Assembly: GCF_965216415.1 (NCBI RefSeq)
Contig: NZ_CBDCFU010000002.1
Direction: 5' to 3' (one strand)
Source: Marivita sp003149565
Lineage (GTDB): Bacteria; Pseudomonadota; Alphaproteobacteria; Rhodobacterales; Rhodobacteraceae
Length of the DNA stretch: 64,000 nt
Below, piece after piece: positions 41,475 through 49,675 of this stretch. Every line of letters begins with the position of its first letter. The first letter of the stretch is position 1. Both the position numbers and the translations under genes were made by a program. The notes beneath the pieces were generated by a model. That model saw nothing but the letters and a program-made list of their open reading frames with translations, searched no databases and was not told the origin of the DNA.

Positions 41475-42077
41475 ATGGCGCCATCGGACACCGTGTCCTT
41501 CACGCAGATGAAGGACGGCACGAAAGAAGACTACGAACTACTGGAAAAGCTGGAAAAGCCGTACCTCGCCCTGACTCCGGATCGCGTGCTGGACGAATTG
41601 CGGCGTCAAGGCGAAACCACGCTCGAAGGATACCGCATCACCCGATTGCAGCACGGGTTGCAATCCGCCACGCGCGCCGAGGCCGATGGCGCGGATATTG
41701 ACTGGATCGTCGGCGCGCTTTTGCATGACGTGGGCGACGGGCTCGCGCCGCAGAACCACGACCGGTTCTCGGCCGAGGTAATCCGCCCTTTCGTGCGCTG
41801 GGAAGTGGCTTGGATTGTCGAACATCACGGGATCTTCCAGATGCTCTACTATGGCCATCACTACGGCTGGGACCGCAACGCGCGGGACCGCTTCAAGGAC
41901 CACCCATGCTTTCAGTCTTGCGCGGATTTCTGCGAACGCTGGGACCAGTCGTCGTTCGATCCCGACTATCCCATGAAACCGCTTGAGCATTTCGAGCCGA
42001 TGGTACGCAAGGTTTTCGCCCGCAAGGCCTATGACCCTGCCGTCATTCGCGAAGGGGTCGTTGTCAGGCTGCCCTGA
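41475..42077 (+). CDS. HD-domain protein, possibly PhnZ/TmpB-like diiron enzyme
   Basis: This 200-aa protein has an HD fold: a conserved H in RLQHGLQSA, the HD pair in ALLHDVGDG, further His in NHDRF and EHHGIF, and a late Asp in SFDPDYP. The order and spacing resemble the small diiron HD oxygenases PhnZ and TmpB (phosphonate breakdown), but no phosphonate partner is nearby, so a phosphohydrolase role is equally possible. ATG 41475 has AAGGAG close by. It converges on a methyltransferase gene. Confidence 0.8.
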   Translation: MAPSDTVSFTQMKDGTKEDYELLEKLEKPYLALTPDRVLDELRRQGETTLEGYRITRLQHGLQSATRAEADGADIDWIVGALLHDVGDGLAPQNHDRFSAEVIRPFVRWEVAWIVEHHGIFQMLYYGHHYGWDRNARDRFKDHPCFQSCADFCERWDQSSFDPDYPMKPLEHFEPMVRKVFARKAYDPAVIREGVVVRLP

Positions 42078-42105
42078 ACGCTTGCGGGACCGGGCAGCCG
42101 GATCG

Positions 42106-42912
42106 TCATTTGCGGATCGCCGTCACAAGCATCGGCACGATCCGCCCGTCCCCGATTGCCGTCGTGTTATTGTTGCGCCGCTCATCCATCCCGCTGCCCA
42201 TCGCCGGCGTGTCCTTTGGAGCAGGACCACTGGGCGGCGGTGGCGGAGGTGCGTTCTTTGCGTGGTCGGTGACATCCGCAAACCCGGCCTCGGTCAAGCC
42301 TTGCAAAAAGGCGTCGGGTGATGTCGCAAAGCTTGTTTCTGCCGTCATTGCCCAAGGAAGGGGGTAATCCACCGGCGCGCTGCCGCTCTCACCCAGATGG
42401 GTCAGGACGTAGGTTCCGCCGGGGCGCAGAACCCGATACGCCTCTGCAAACATGGCCGCCTTGTCGGGCACGTTCATCGTAACATTCTGGCTCCAGACCA
42501 GATCGAAGCTGCCGCTCTCATAGGGCAAGTTCGTGACCGATCCGACCCGGTGCGAAATCCGATCCTCCAAACCGACAAGAACATCAAGCTCGGCTGCGGT
42601 CTTTACAAACTCTGCGCTTAGATCAATCGCCTCAACCACGCAGCCAAAATGATGCGCAAGCCACCGCGAGGCCCCGCCGATGCCGCTGCCCGCGTCCAGC
42701 ACCGAAGCACCGTGGTGCACCTGTGCCGCATCCGCCATGCTTTGGGTCAGTCGCACACCTCCGTGATGCAATTGGTCGAACGGAAACAGCACCTCCAACG
42801 GCACAGAGCCGGGCTGCGCATCAGAAAGTCCCAGTTCTTCAAGGATGCGTCGCGTCAGGTCGGACGCGCCATAATGCGCCGCAACCTTGTTTTCGATCTC
42901 TGCGTGATCCAT
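42106..42912 (-). CDS. Class I SAM-dependent methyltransferase
   Basis: The 268-aa protein has SAM motif I VLDAGSGIGG, motif II VVEAIDLS and the post-motif VTNLPYESGSFDLVWSQ. A histidine- and glycine-containing segment (LHHGGVRLTQSM) precedes it. It resembles small-molecule or sarcosine/dimethylglycine-type methyltransferases. A low-complexity PPPPPP loop near residue 222 is an odd surface insertion. ATG 42912 is preferred after a GGGGTGGG stretch; a GTG nine bases earlier is possible. The substrate is unknown. Confidence 0.85.
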   Translation of the reverse strand: MDHAEIENKVAAHYGASDLTRRILEELGLSDAQPGSVPLEVLFPFDQLHHGGVRLTQSMADAAQVHHGASVLDAGSGIGGASRWLAHHFGCVVEAIDLSAEFVKTAAELDVLVGLEDRISHRVGSVTNLPYESGSFDLVWSQNVTMNVPDKAAMFAEAYRVLRPGGTYVLTHLGESGSAPVDYPLPWAMTAETSFATSPDAFLQGLTEAGFADVTDHAKNAPPPPPPSGPAPKDTPAMGSGMDERRNNNTTAIGDGRIVPMLVTAIRK

Positions 42913-43109
42913 CACACCCACCCCATTTGCGCCGGCATGGACCGGAGCATCACCCTAGCACAGCAGCCGCAGTTGCATAGCTTTCGTTCCTGTACGTTGG
43001 TTAAGCTACGCTGAACCAGCAGCGCGAAGCTCATTGGTGTTCCGAGTGACCGACTTGCATCCTGCGCCAAGCTTATGTGAGCTTTCTGCACCGTACCGGG
43101 AGGACCCAG

Positions 43110-43706
43110 ATGCCACAGACCCGTCCCTTCACCGCCAAACTGGGCCAGACGCTGTTTCAACCCGGTCAGGAGTGCCCCGGCTTTCTCGACCTGAGCAAAG
43201 GGTCGATCCGGGTGATGCTGACAGGTGCATCAGGGCGCGAAGTGGTGCTCTACCGCGTCCGCCCCGGAGAGGTCTGCCTGCAAACCTTCTCCTGTCTGGT
43301 GGACAAGCACACCTATGGTGCCGAAGGCATCGTCGAAGCGGATATCGAAGGCACGCTGATTCCGGCGGAACAGTTCCGCCAGCAGATGGAAAACGACGCC
43401 ACTTTCCGCCAGAAGGTGCTCAGCTCTGTCGCGCTGCGCTTTTCCGAGTATCAGCAGCTGGTCGAGGATGTCGCCCTGACCGGGTTTGACACACGGCTGG
43501 CCAAGGCATTGCTGCGATTGGCCGACGCGGATGGAACCGTCCATGCCACCCATGCCGCGCTCGCCGCCGAAACCGCCTCGGGCCGCGCCTATGTCACCCG
43601 GCGATTGGCCGCGATGGCCCGCAATGGGGTCGTCGCACAACTGCCCGACGGCATCGCAATCAAGGACAGACGCGCCTTGGAACAGATTGCCGCAGATGCT
43701 CGGTGA
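43110..43706 (+). CDS. Crp/Fnr-family transcriptional regulator
   Basis: This 198-aa protein has an N-terminal cyclic-nucleotide-fold sensor (FLDLSKGSIRVMLTGASGREVVLYRVRPGEVC) with cysteines in EVCLQTFSC. The C-terminal winged HTH contains THAALAAETASGRAYVTRRLAAMARNG (about residues 148-175). The two cysteines at about 58 and 63 could sense redox or sulfur species. ATG 43110 has GGGAGG upstream. A DUF2892 gene follows 68 bp later, a pairing seen with persulfide- or oxygen-responsive regulators. Confidence 0.92.
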   Translation: MPQTRPFTAKLGQTLFQPGQECPGFLDLSKGSIRVMLTGASGREVVLYRVRPGEVCLQTFSCLVDKHTYGAEGIVEADIEGTLIPAEQFRQQMENDATFRQKVLSSVALRFSEYQQLVEDVALTGFDTRLAKALLRLADADGTVHATHAALAAETASGRAYVTRRLAAMARNGVVAQLPDGIAIKDRRALEQIAADAR

Positions 43707-43774
43707 CTCTGTCACCGTCAGCCGCTGGGACCCTTTGCTAGTCTCCCCTCAGGAGCATGAAAAGGAGACCCATC

Positions 43775-43966
43775 ATGACCAAGAACGAAGGAACCATCGA
43801 CCGAGCCCTGCGTGTGATTGCAGGCCTTGTCCTGCTGTCGCTCGTCTTTATCGGACCGCAGACCATGTGGGGCCTGATCGGGATCGTACCACTCGCCACC
43901 GGATTGATCGGAAGTTGCCCGCTCTATTCGATCCTGGGCATCAACACCTGCTCAATGAAAAGCTGA
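43775..43966 (+). CDS. DUF2892 (YgaP-type) membrane protein
   Basis: This 63-aa protein has two membrane helices and typical residues (NEGTIDRALRVIAG, IGIVPLATGLIGSCPLYSILGINTC). The DUF2892 domain forms the membrane part of YgaP-type rhodaneses in other bacteria; here it stands alone, with cysteines in SCPLY and NTC. ATG 43775 follows AAAGGAG. Its likely partner is the upstream Crp/Fnr gene. Confidence 0.9.
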   Translation: MTKNEGTIDRALRVIAGLVLLSLVFIGPQTMWGLIGIVPLATGLIGSCPLYSILGINTCSMKS

Positions 43967-44037
43967 GACCCAAAGGATTGCGCCGCTCGCGCAACTTGTG
44001 ATTGGACCGACCGCTTTTGGTTGGGCATCGTGACGGC

Positions 44038-44838
44038 ATGAAAACCGTTCTTGCCCTTCTCATCGCGGTCGGCCTCTTTCTGCCGCGCGCCGCCACAGCC
44101 CAAGAGCTCGAGGTCGATCTCGAACTGGTGCTGATGGTCGACGTGTCGCGGTCGATGACCGAGCGCGAATTGGAGATCCAACGCAAAGGCTACGCCGAAG
44201 CGCTGCGCTCGGACGAGGTTTTTGCAGCGCTGCAATCGGGTCTGCTTCAGACCGTTGCCGTCACCTATGTGGAATGGGCCGGCACGCAAGAGATCGTGGT
44301 GGATTGGCGTCTGTTGCACAGCCGAGACGACCTTAACGCCTTTGCAGATGTGCTCATCTCGCGCTTCGATCCCGCATTACGGCGCACCTCGATTTCCGAA
44401 GCGTTGCTATTTGGTGAATTTCTGATTGAAACAAACAAATATAAAGGCTTGCGGCGTGTCATCGATATTTCAGGTGACGGGCCGAACAATCAAGGCCGCA
44501 CCGTGACCGTTGCAAGAGACGCTGTCGTGGCCAGCGGAATAACCATCAACGGCCTGCCTCTGCTGACCCGCGAAGGGATGGACAGCAGCTGGCATCTGGA
44601 AAACCTTGATATCTACTACGAAACATGTGTCATCGGCGGCCCCGGCGCATTCGTCATTCCGGTTTTTGACTGGGATGATTTTGCAGAAGCCGTCAAACGC
44701 AAACTTGTCTTGGAAATGGTGTCACGCCCACCACAGGCTGAGATCGTGCCGGTTCAATCCCTGCAGCGCGATCCGACAGATTGCCGGATCGGCGAGAAAA
44801 TCTGGCAGGACCGCCGCCGCTACTGGGACAGCCCCTGA
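44038..44838 (+). CDS. DUF1194 von Willebrand-like secreted protein (second copy)
   Basis: This 266-aa protein has a clear signal peptide (about residues 1-21, ending AATAQ) and a VWA-like domain with a MIDAS-type site DVSRSMT near residue 37. The DISGDGPNN region matches DMSGDGTPN of the paralogue at 36795-37442. It is 51 residues longer, mostly at the C-terminus. The start ATG 44038 is placed by the signal peptide; no strong Shine-Dalgarno is seen. Its 3' end overlaps a convergent gene by 19 bp. Function is unknown. Confidence 0.9.
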   Translation: MKTVLALLIAVGLFLPRAATAQELEVDLELVLMVDVSRSMTERELEIQRKGYAEALRSDEVFAALQSGLLQTVAVTYVEWAGTQEIVVDWRLLHSRDDLNAFADVLISRFDPALRRTSISEALLFGEFLIETNKYKGLRRVIDISGDGPNNQGRTVTVARDAVVASGITINGLPLLTREGMDSSWHLENLDIYYETCVIGGPGAFVIPVFDWDDFAEAVKRKLVLEMVSRPPQAEIVPVQSLQRDPTDCRIGEKIWQDRRRYWDSP

Positions 44839-45194
44839 GCACCCGGCAGATTGAAGATCAGCAGCCAGGCTGCAAACACCGCCTCGAAGAGGAAATAGAG
44901 ATGCGCCTTGGGAAAAGGCGGCTTATCCAGAAGCAGCGAAAGCCCGCGCCCCAGCCCGGCACCCAGATAGACAAACCCCATCATCGCATAGGCCCAGGGC
45001 GTACCCAACCACAGACACGCCGCCCCCACGATTACAAACATGCCTCCAACAGATGCGCGCAGTTCCGACAGGCCCATCGTCGTGTCGCCGGTTTTCAAAT
45101 CCAGCACCCCGGCCGTGTAGCGCGGCGCCAGCATCCCGAACGCGCCCAGCACGATCGTCAAAAGAGCGGCAACGATGTTCAGAATATCAATCAT
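44820..45194 (-). CDS. DUF4345-like four-helix membrane protein
   Basis: This 124-aa protein has four predicted membrane helices (about 5-25, 45-65, 70-88, 95-115). The segment GLSELRASVGGMFVIVG between helices one and two is typical of the DUF4345 group. It is convergent with, and overlaps, the DUF1194 gene by 19 bp. A similar-sized protein is encoded at 8859-9236. Function is unknown. Confidence 0.82.
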   Translation of the reverse strand: MIDILNIVAALLTIVLGAFGMLAPRYTAGVLDLKTGDTTMGLSELRASVGGMFVIVGAACLWLGTPWAYAMMGFVYLGAGLGRGLSLLLDKPPFPKAHLYFLFEAVFAAWLLIFNLPGAQGLSQ

Positions 45195-45316
45195 GGTGGT
45201 CCTTTAAGTGTGCAAGCGTAACATCTCACATAGCTCTCCGTTCCCGCGCTTCACCAAAAAATTGGCGCATTGTTCTGGCACTGCTACACTCGACCAAAAG
45301 CAAGAGCAGTCCGCCC

Positions 45317-46579
45317 ATGCCCGCCCCGCCCCAAACCGTGCGCCGCCGCAAGGTGTTCTACATTCCCGGATACGATCCCTTTCCGGCCCGCCGGTACCGC
45401 GAGCTGTACCGCACCGAGGGTACCAAGCAGGCCGAGATTTCGGACTACGGTTTGCATGTCGAGGCCAGCATTCAGGACGGCACCTATGGCTGGCACGCCT
45501 CGGCCCTTATCGACGACACCCCCGTCACCGCCGATTTCGAGGTGCTGCTCTGGTCCGATATCGTCCGCGACAGCATGTCGAACAGCATCCCGGGCACCTA
45601 TTGGCAACTGATCCGCACAAGCTGGATCTATATCGCCAGCGGCACACTGCGGCGACTGGCAGTGCTGCCCAAAGGCCCGCTGGTCGCCGCCCTTTACCCA
45701 ATCGGCGTCCTGATCCTGCAACTCTTCGCCGCGCTGCTTGCCGCGCATCTGGTCGGCTGGGGTCTGAGCACCGCCTTCGAGGCTGCCATCCTCTGGGCGC
45801 TCGGCCCCGGCGCGATCCTCAATTGGGGTATATCGCTGCTTTACTGGACACCGTTCTTCGTCATCGTCGTGCTGGTCCTGCGGTGGTTCAAATCGCAGGA
45901 TCGCCGGATCTACGCCTATTACCTGATGCACGATTACGCGTTTTCGGCAGGTCTGAAAGGCGCAGCCCCGCCCGCCCTGCAAACCCGCATGGACGCGTTT
46001 CGCGGCACCATCGCAACCGCGCTTCTGCAAGACTATGACGAAGTGCTGGTGGTCGGGCATTCCTCGGGTGCGCATCTGGCAGTGTCGATCCTCGCCGACA
46101 TCCTGCGCGACAACCCAGACCTGCCCGCGCGTCCGGCCCTGTCGTTTCTCAGCATCGGCCACGTGATCCCGATGGTGTCCTTCCTGCCCGACGCCTGGGA
46201 ATTGCGCCGCGACCTACAGTTCCTGTCCGAACAGGACGAAATTGTCTGGATCGACGTGACAGCCCAAGGCGACGGCTGCTGCTTTCCCCTGTGCGACCCG
46301 GTGGGCGTATCGGGTGTCGCCACCCGCGACAAGCAATGGCCTGTGGTATTCTCGGCGCAATTTTCCCGCACGATGGCCCCCGAACGCTGGTCAGCGCAGC
46401 GGCGGCAGTATTTCAAACTGCACTTTCAGTATCTCTGCGCCTTCGAAAACCCTGCGGATTATGATTATTTCCAAATCACCGCAGGCCCGTTGACCCTTGG
46501 CCAGCGCTACGCGACCCGCGCCCCGTCCCCCAGCCGCATCGACGTACCGGTGTCGAAATACACAAACACCGCCCCGTGA
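45317..46579 (+). CDS. Membrane alpha/beta hydrolase paired with a P450
   Basis: This 420-aa protein begins with a hydrolase strand (KVFYIPGYDPF) and has two or three membrane helices in the middle (about 130-200). It carries the nucleophile elbow GHSSGAH near residue 258 and a late His in KLHFQYL. The split of hydrolase strands by membrane helices is unusual. ATG 45317 has no strong Shine-Dalgarno. Its stop overlaps the GTG of the P450 gene (GTGA), so both are made together and may act on one hydrophobic ester substrate. The pairing is inferred from overlap only. Confidence 0.8.
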   Translation: MPAPPQTVRRRKVFYIPGYDPFPARRYRELYRTEGTKQAEISDYGLHVEASIQDGTYGWHASALIDDTPVTADFEVLLWSDIVRDSMSNSIPGTYWQLIRTSWIYIASGTLRRLAVLPKGPLVAALYPIGVLILQLFAALLAAHLVGWGLSTAFEAAILWALGPGAILNWGISLLYWTPFFVIVVLVLRWFKSQDRRIYAYYLMHDYAFSAGLKGAAPPALQTRMDAFRGTIATALLQDYDEVLVVGHSSGAHLAVSILADILRDNPDLPARPALSFLSIGHVIPMVSFLPDAWELRRDLQFLSEQDEIVWIDVTAQGDGCCFPLCDPVGVSGVATRDKQWPVVFSAQFSRTMAPERWSAQRRQYFKLHFQYLCAFENPADYDYFQITAGPLTLGQRYATRAPSPSRIDVPVSKYTNTAP

Positions 46580-47952
46580 TCCCGCCCAAGCCCATATCGC
46601 GCCCCGACCGCGTGTCGCTCTGGCGGTATCTGCGGCTGTTCCGGCAGGATATCCTGTCGGCCCAGCCGGAACGACTTTACGGCGCATGGATGGCCGAGTT
46701 TCGCACGCCGTTCTTTCGCTCCTACCTCGCCAACGATCCCGCCTTGGTACAAACCATCCTGCGCGACCGGCCGCGCGATTTCCCGAAATCCGACCGCATC
46801 GGCGAAGGTCTGCGCCCGCTTTTGGGACAGTCGGTCTTTCTGACCAACGGTCCTGTCTGGGACCACCAGCGCCGCATCATCGATCCGGCCTTTGAACGCG
46901 GGCGCCTTGCGCACGCCCTTCCTTCCATGTGGGACGCCGGTCAGGCGATGGTCGCCCGAGTGCTGGACCAGATCGGCGATGGCAAAGAGATCGAGATCGA
47001 GGAAATCGCCAGCCACGCCGCCGCCGATGTGATCTTCCGCACCCTGTTTTCGATCCCCATCGAGGACGAAATCGCCGCGCAGGTCTTCCGTGAATTCCGC
47101 GCCTACCAGCGCAGCCAGCCGATCCTGAACCTTGCCGCCTTCATCCCTCTGCCCCGCTGGTTCCCACGCTTGCACCGGGCCGAGACCAAACGCGCTGCAA
47201 AGCGCATCCGCGCGCTGATCACCCAGCTTGTGGACGCACGTCGAGACGCCATCGCAAACGGCACCGCCCCTGACGATCTGGCGACCCGGATCATGACCAC
47301 GCCTGACCCCGAAACTGGCCAGTGCTTTACCGCCGCCGAAATGGTGGATCAGGTCGCCATCTTCTTCCTCGCCGGTCACGAAACCAGCGCCAGCGCGCTT
47401 GGCTGGGCGCTTTTCTGCTGTGCTACCGCACCCGACTGGCAGGACCGCATCGCGCAGGAAGCAGCCGAATTGGTCGATCCGAAAGAGGTCAAACGACTCA
47501 CCACCAGCCGCGACGTGTTTCGCGAAACCCTAAGGCTCTATCCGCCGGTGCCGATGATGGTGCGCGAAACCACGCGCCCCGAGACCTTCCGCAAACGCGC
47601 CATCCCCAAAGCCGCGCAGCTGGTGCTCAGCCCATGGCACCTACACCGGCACACGAAGCTCTGGGAGGCCCCTGACACGTTCGACCCATCCCGCTGGCAA
47701 AGGGGCAACACCCGCCAATCTGCCCGCGACGCCTATATGCCCTTCAGCGCAGGCCCCCGAGTCTGCCCCGGCGCGGGCTTTGCCATGGCGGAAGGGCCGC
47801 TTCTGCTGTCGCTGCTCCTGCGCGCGGTCGAAGTCAGACCCGTGGCTGGGAAGACCCCCCAACCCGTCGCGCATCTCACAGTGCGGGCACGCGACGGGAT
47901 ATGGGTTCACGCTCACCCTCGGCATAGCGCAGCAACAGATCGCGCGACATAG
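46576..47952 (+). CDS. Cytochrome P450
   Basis: This 458-aa bacterial P450 has the I-helix motif AGHETS (266-271), ExxR as E317-x-x-R320 (ETLR) and the heme cysteine C397 in FSAGPRVCPGAG. A GTG start overlaps the hydrolase stop by four bases. P450 enzymes insert oxygen into unreactive C-H bonds; the substrate here is unknown. No ferredoxin or reductase gene is nearby, so redox partners are encoded elsewhere. Confidence 0.95.
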   Translation: MIPPKPISRPDRVSLWRYLRLFRQDILSAQPERLYGAWMAEFRTPFFRSYLANDPALVQTILRDRPRDFPKSDRIGEGLRPLLGQSVFLTNGPVWDHQRRIIDPAFERGRLAHALPSMWDAGQAMVARVLDQIGDGKEIEIEEIASHAAADVIFRTLFSIPIEDEIAAQVFREFRAYQRSQPILNLAAFIPLPRWFPRLHRAETKRAAKRIRALITQLVDARRDAIANGTAPDDLATRIMTTPDPETGQCFTAAEMVDQVAIFFLAGHETSASALGWALFCCATAPDWQDRIAQEAAELVDPKEVKRLTTSRDVFRETLRLYPPVPMMVRETTRPETFRKRAIPKAAQLVLSPWHLHRHTKLWEAPDTFDPSRWQRGNTRQSARDAYMPFSAGPRVCPGAGFAMAEGPLLLSLLLRAVEVRPVAGKTPQPVAHLTVRARDGIWVHAHPRHSAATDRAT

Positions 47953-47957
47953 AGGTA

Positions 47958-47973
47958 AGGTTAGCGCTAACCT
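47958..47973. promoter_or_regulatory. Perfect 16-bp palindrome upstream of aldolase (LacI-type operator)
   Basis: AGGTTAGCGCTAACCT is fully palindromic with the central CG typical of LacI-family sites. It lies 79 bases before the aldolase ATG. It resembles operators of LacI-type central-carbon regulators such as CceR of Rhodobacter; the assignment is from general pattern and not tested. Confidence 0.65.
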
Positions 47974-48051
47974 ATTGTCATACCACTATCTTTTTAAAAC
48001 AGGCTGATCTAGGACAACGCCAACCACTTCATTTCAGCTTGGGGATTCCTC

Positions 48052-48939
48052 ATGACCGACACCGCAATGGCAGATCGTATCGAAAACGGCTCTGGCTTTA
48101 TCGCCGCGCTTGATCAAAGCGGCGGGTCCACCCCGAAGGCTCTGCGCCTTTATGGCATCGAAGAAGACGCCTATGGCAGCGATGCCGAGATGTTCGCCCT
48201 GATCCACGAGATGCGTTGCCGCATCATGACAGCCCCGGATTTCACCTCTGACAAGGTACTCGGCGCGATCCTGTTCGAGCGCACCATGCGTGACACGGTC
48301 GAAGGTGTCCCGGTGCCCACCTATCTGTGGGAGAACCGCGGCGTGGTGCCGTTCCTGAAGATCGACAAGGGACTTGAGGACAAAGAAAACGGCGTACAGG
48401 TGATGAAACCGATGCCGGGGCTCGAAGCGCTGCTGGCCGATGCCAAGGCAATGGGTGTCTTCGGCACCAAGGAACGTTCGGTCATTCACGAAGCCGATGC
48501 CAACGGCATCAAAGCCGTGGTCGCCCAGCAGTTTGAGGTCGCCAAGACGGTCTGCGCCGCCGGTCTTGTTCCGATCATCGAACCCGAAGTGGACATCAAC
48601 AGCCCAACCAAGGCCGAGGCCGAAGCAATCCTGAAACAGGAAATCGCAGCCCAACTTGACGCGTTGGGCGAAGGTGAAACAGTGATGCTCAAGCTCACCA
48701 TACCGACCGAGGATGGGCTTTATGTTGACCTCGCGGATCACCCCAAGGTGCTGCGTGTGGTGGCGCTGTCCGGCGGCTACACCACCGACGACGCGTGCGA
48801 ACGTCTGGCCCGGAACCCCAAGATGATCGCCAGCTTCTCGCGCGCATTGGCCGAAGGTCTGTCCAAGCAGCAATCCGACGACGAATTCAACGCCGCCCTT
48901 GGCGCGAATATCGACAAGATTTTCAGCGCGTCGAAATAA
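48052..48939 (+). CDS. fda: Class I fructose-bisphosphate aldolase
   Basis: The 295-aa enzyme splits fructose-1,6-bisphosphate into two triose phosphates through a Schiff base. Family blocks include the ENGSGFIAALDQSGGSTPKA start, WENRGVVPFLKIDKGLED, IIEPEVDI and the lysine strand VMLKLTIP. ATG 48052 follows GGGGATTCCTC. A LacI-type palindrome upstream suggests sugar-responsive control. A terminator at 48968 ends the message. Confidence 0.94.
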   Translation: MTDTAMADRIENGSGFIAALDQSGGSTPKALRLYGIEEDAYGSDAEMFALIHEMRCRIMTAPDFTSDKVLGAILFERTMRDTVEGVPVPTYLWENRGVVPFLKIDKGLEDKENGVQVMKPMPGLEALLADAKAMGVFGTKERSVIHEADANGIKAVVAQQFEVAKTVCAAGLVPIIEPEVDINSPTKAEAEAILKQEIAAQLDALGEGETVMLKLTIPTEDGLYVDLADHPKVLRVVALSGGYTTDDACERLARNPKMIASFSRALAEGLSKQQSDDEFNAALGANIDKIFSASK

Positions 48940-48967
48940 GGATTGAAGGCAAGATTGAGAATGGCAG

Positions 48968-48993
48968 AAAGGCGGGGATCACCCCGCCTTTTT
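48968..48993 (+). terminator. Intrinsic terminator of the aldolase gene
   Basis: GGCGGGG (48971-48977) pairs with CCCCGCC (48982-48988) around ATCA and is followed by TTTTT. The hairpin overlaps the last codons of the convergent DUF924 gene, so its right arm is also coding. Confidence 0.85.
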
Positions 48994-49557
48994 CAATTCC
49001 TCAACCGTTGATCCGTAACCGCCGCCAGTCACATAGCTGAGTTCGGTCACCGTTGAATGACGCCCCAACGCGGTGTTGCGATAGGGGAAACGGCCAAACT
49101 TGCGGATCACCTCACGATGCGCGCGCGCATGCAGCAGATTGCTGGCGCCATGCTCGGGCATGCGTTCCAGCATCAGGCGCACACAGCGGTCCTGATCACA
49201 CAGATTTTCGGAATGCATCAGCGGCAGGTAGAAAAACTGCCGCACCGGTTCGTCGATCTTGAGATCCCAGTTCTTTCCGATCGCCTGCTTGGCCGCCGCA
49301 AGCGCAAAGCGGTCCGATGCAAAGGCTTTGGCGGACCCCCGGAACATGTTGCGCGGAAACTGGTCCATCAAGACGATGTAGGCCAGTGTGCCACTTGGAT
49401 AGGTCAGCCAAAGGGCGTGGCGGCCTTCCATCGCCCCGGCCCAGCCTTCCGCAAACCGGTCACGGATCTCCTGATCCAAAGCCTCGTCGGATTTATACCA
49501 CCCATCTGGACCAACGTCGTCGATCCAAAAACTCAATACCTCTTCAGGCGTGACCAT
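48979..49557 (-). CDS. DUF924 family protein
   Basis: The 192-aa helical protein has the typical DUF924 blocks: VLSFWIDDVGPDGWYKSDEALDQEIRDRF, YIVLMDQFPRNMFRG and FFYLPLMHSENLCDQD. It ends with GRFPYRNTALGRHST. It belongs to a TPR-like fold of unknown function. Its stop is within the aldolase terminator hairpin. It stands alone with a downstream-facing neighbour. Confidence 0.93.
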   Translation of the reverse strand: MVTPEEVLSFWIDDVGPDGWYKSDEALDQEIRDRFAEGWAGAMEGRHALWLTYPSGTLAYIVLMDQFPRNMFRGSAKAFASDRFALAAAKQAIGKNWDLKIDEPVRQFFYLPLMHSENLCDQDRCVRLMLERMPEHGASNLLHARAHREVIRKFGRFPYRNTALGRHSTVTELSYVTGGGYGSTVEELKKAG

Positions 49558-49675
49558 GCTTCTCTCCCACTCACGCGCGGTCTGTCTCGATGACGGTAAT
49601 CAAGAAATGATTCGTGAAACAGTCACTTTTCATGTCAGCACCGACATATGGCGCGCGCTGCGTATCCGTTATGCA

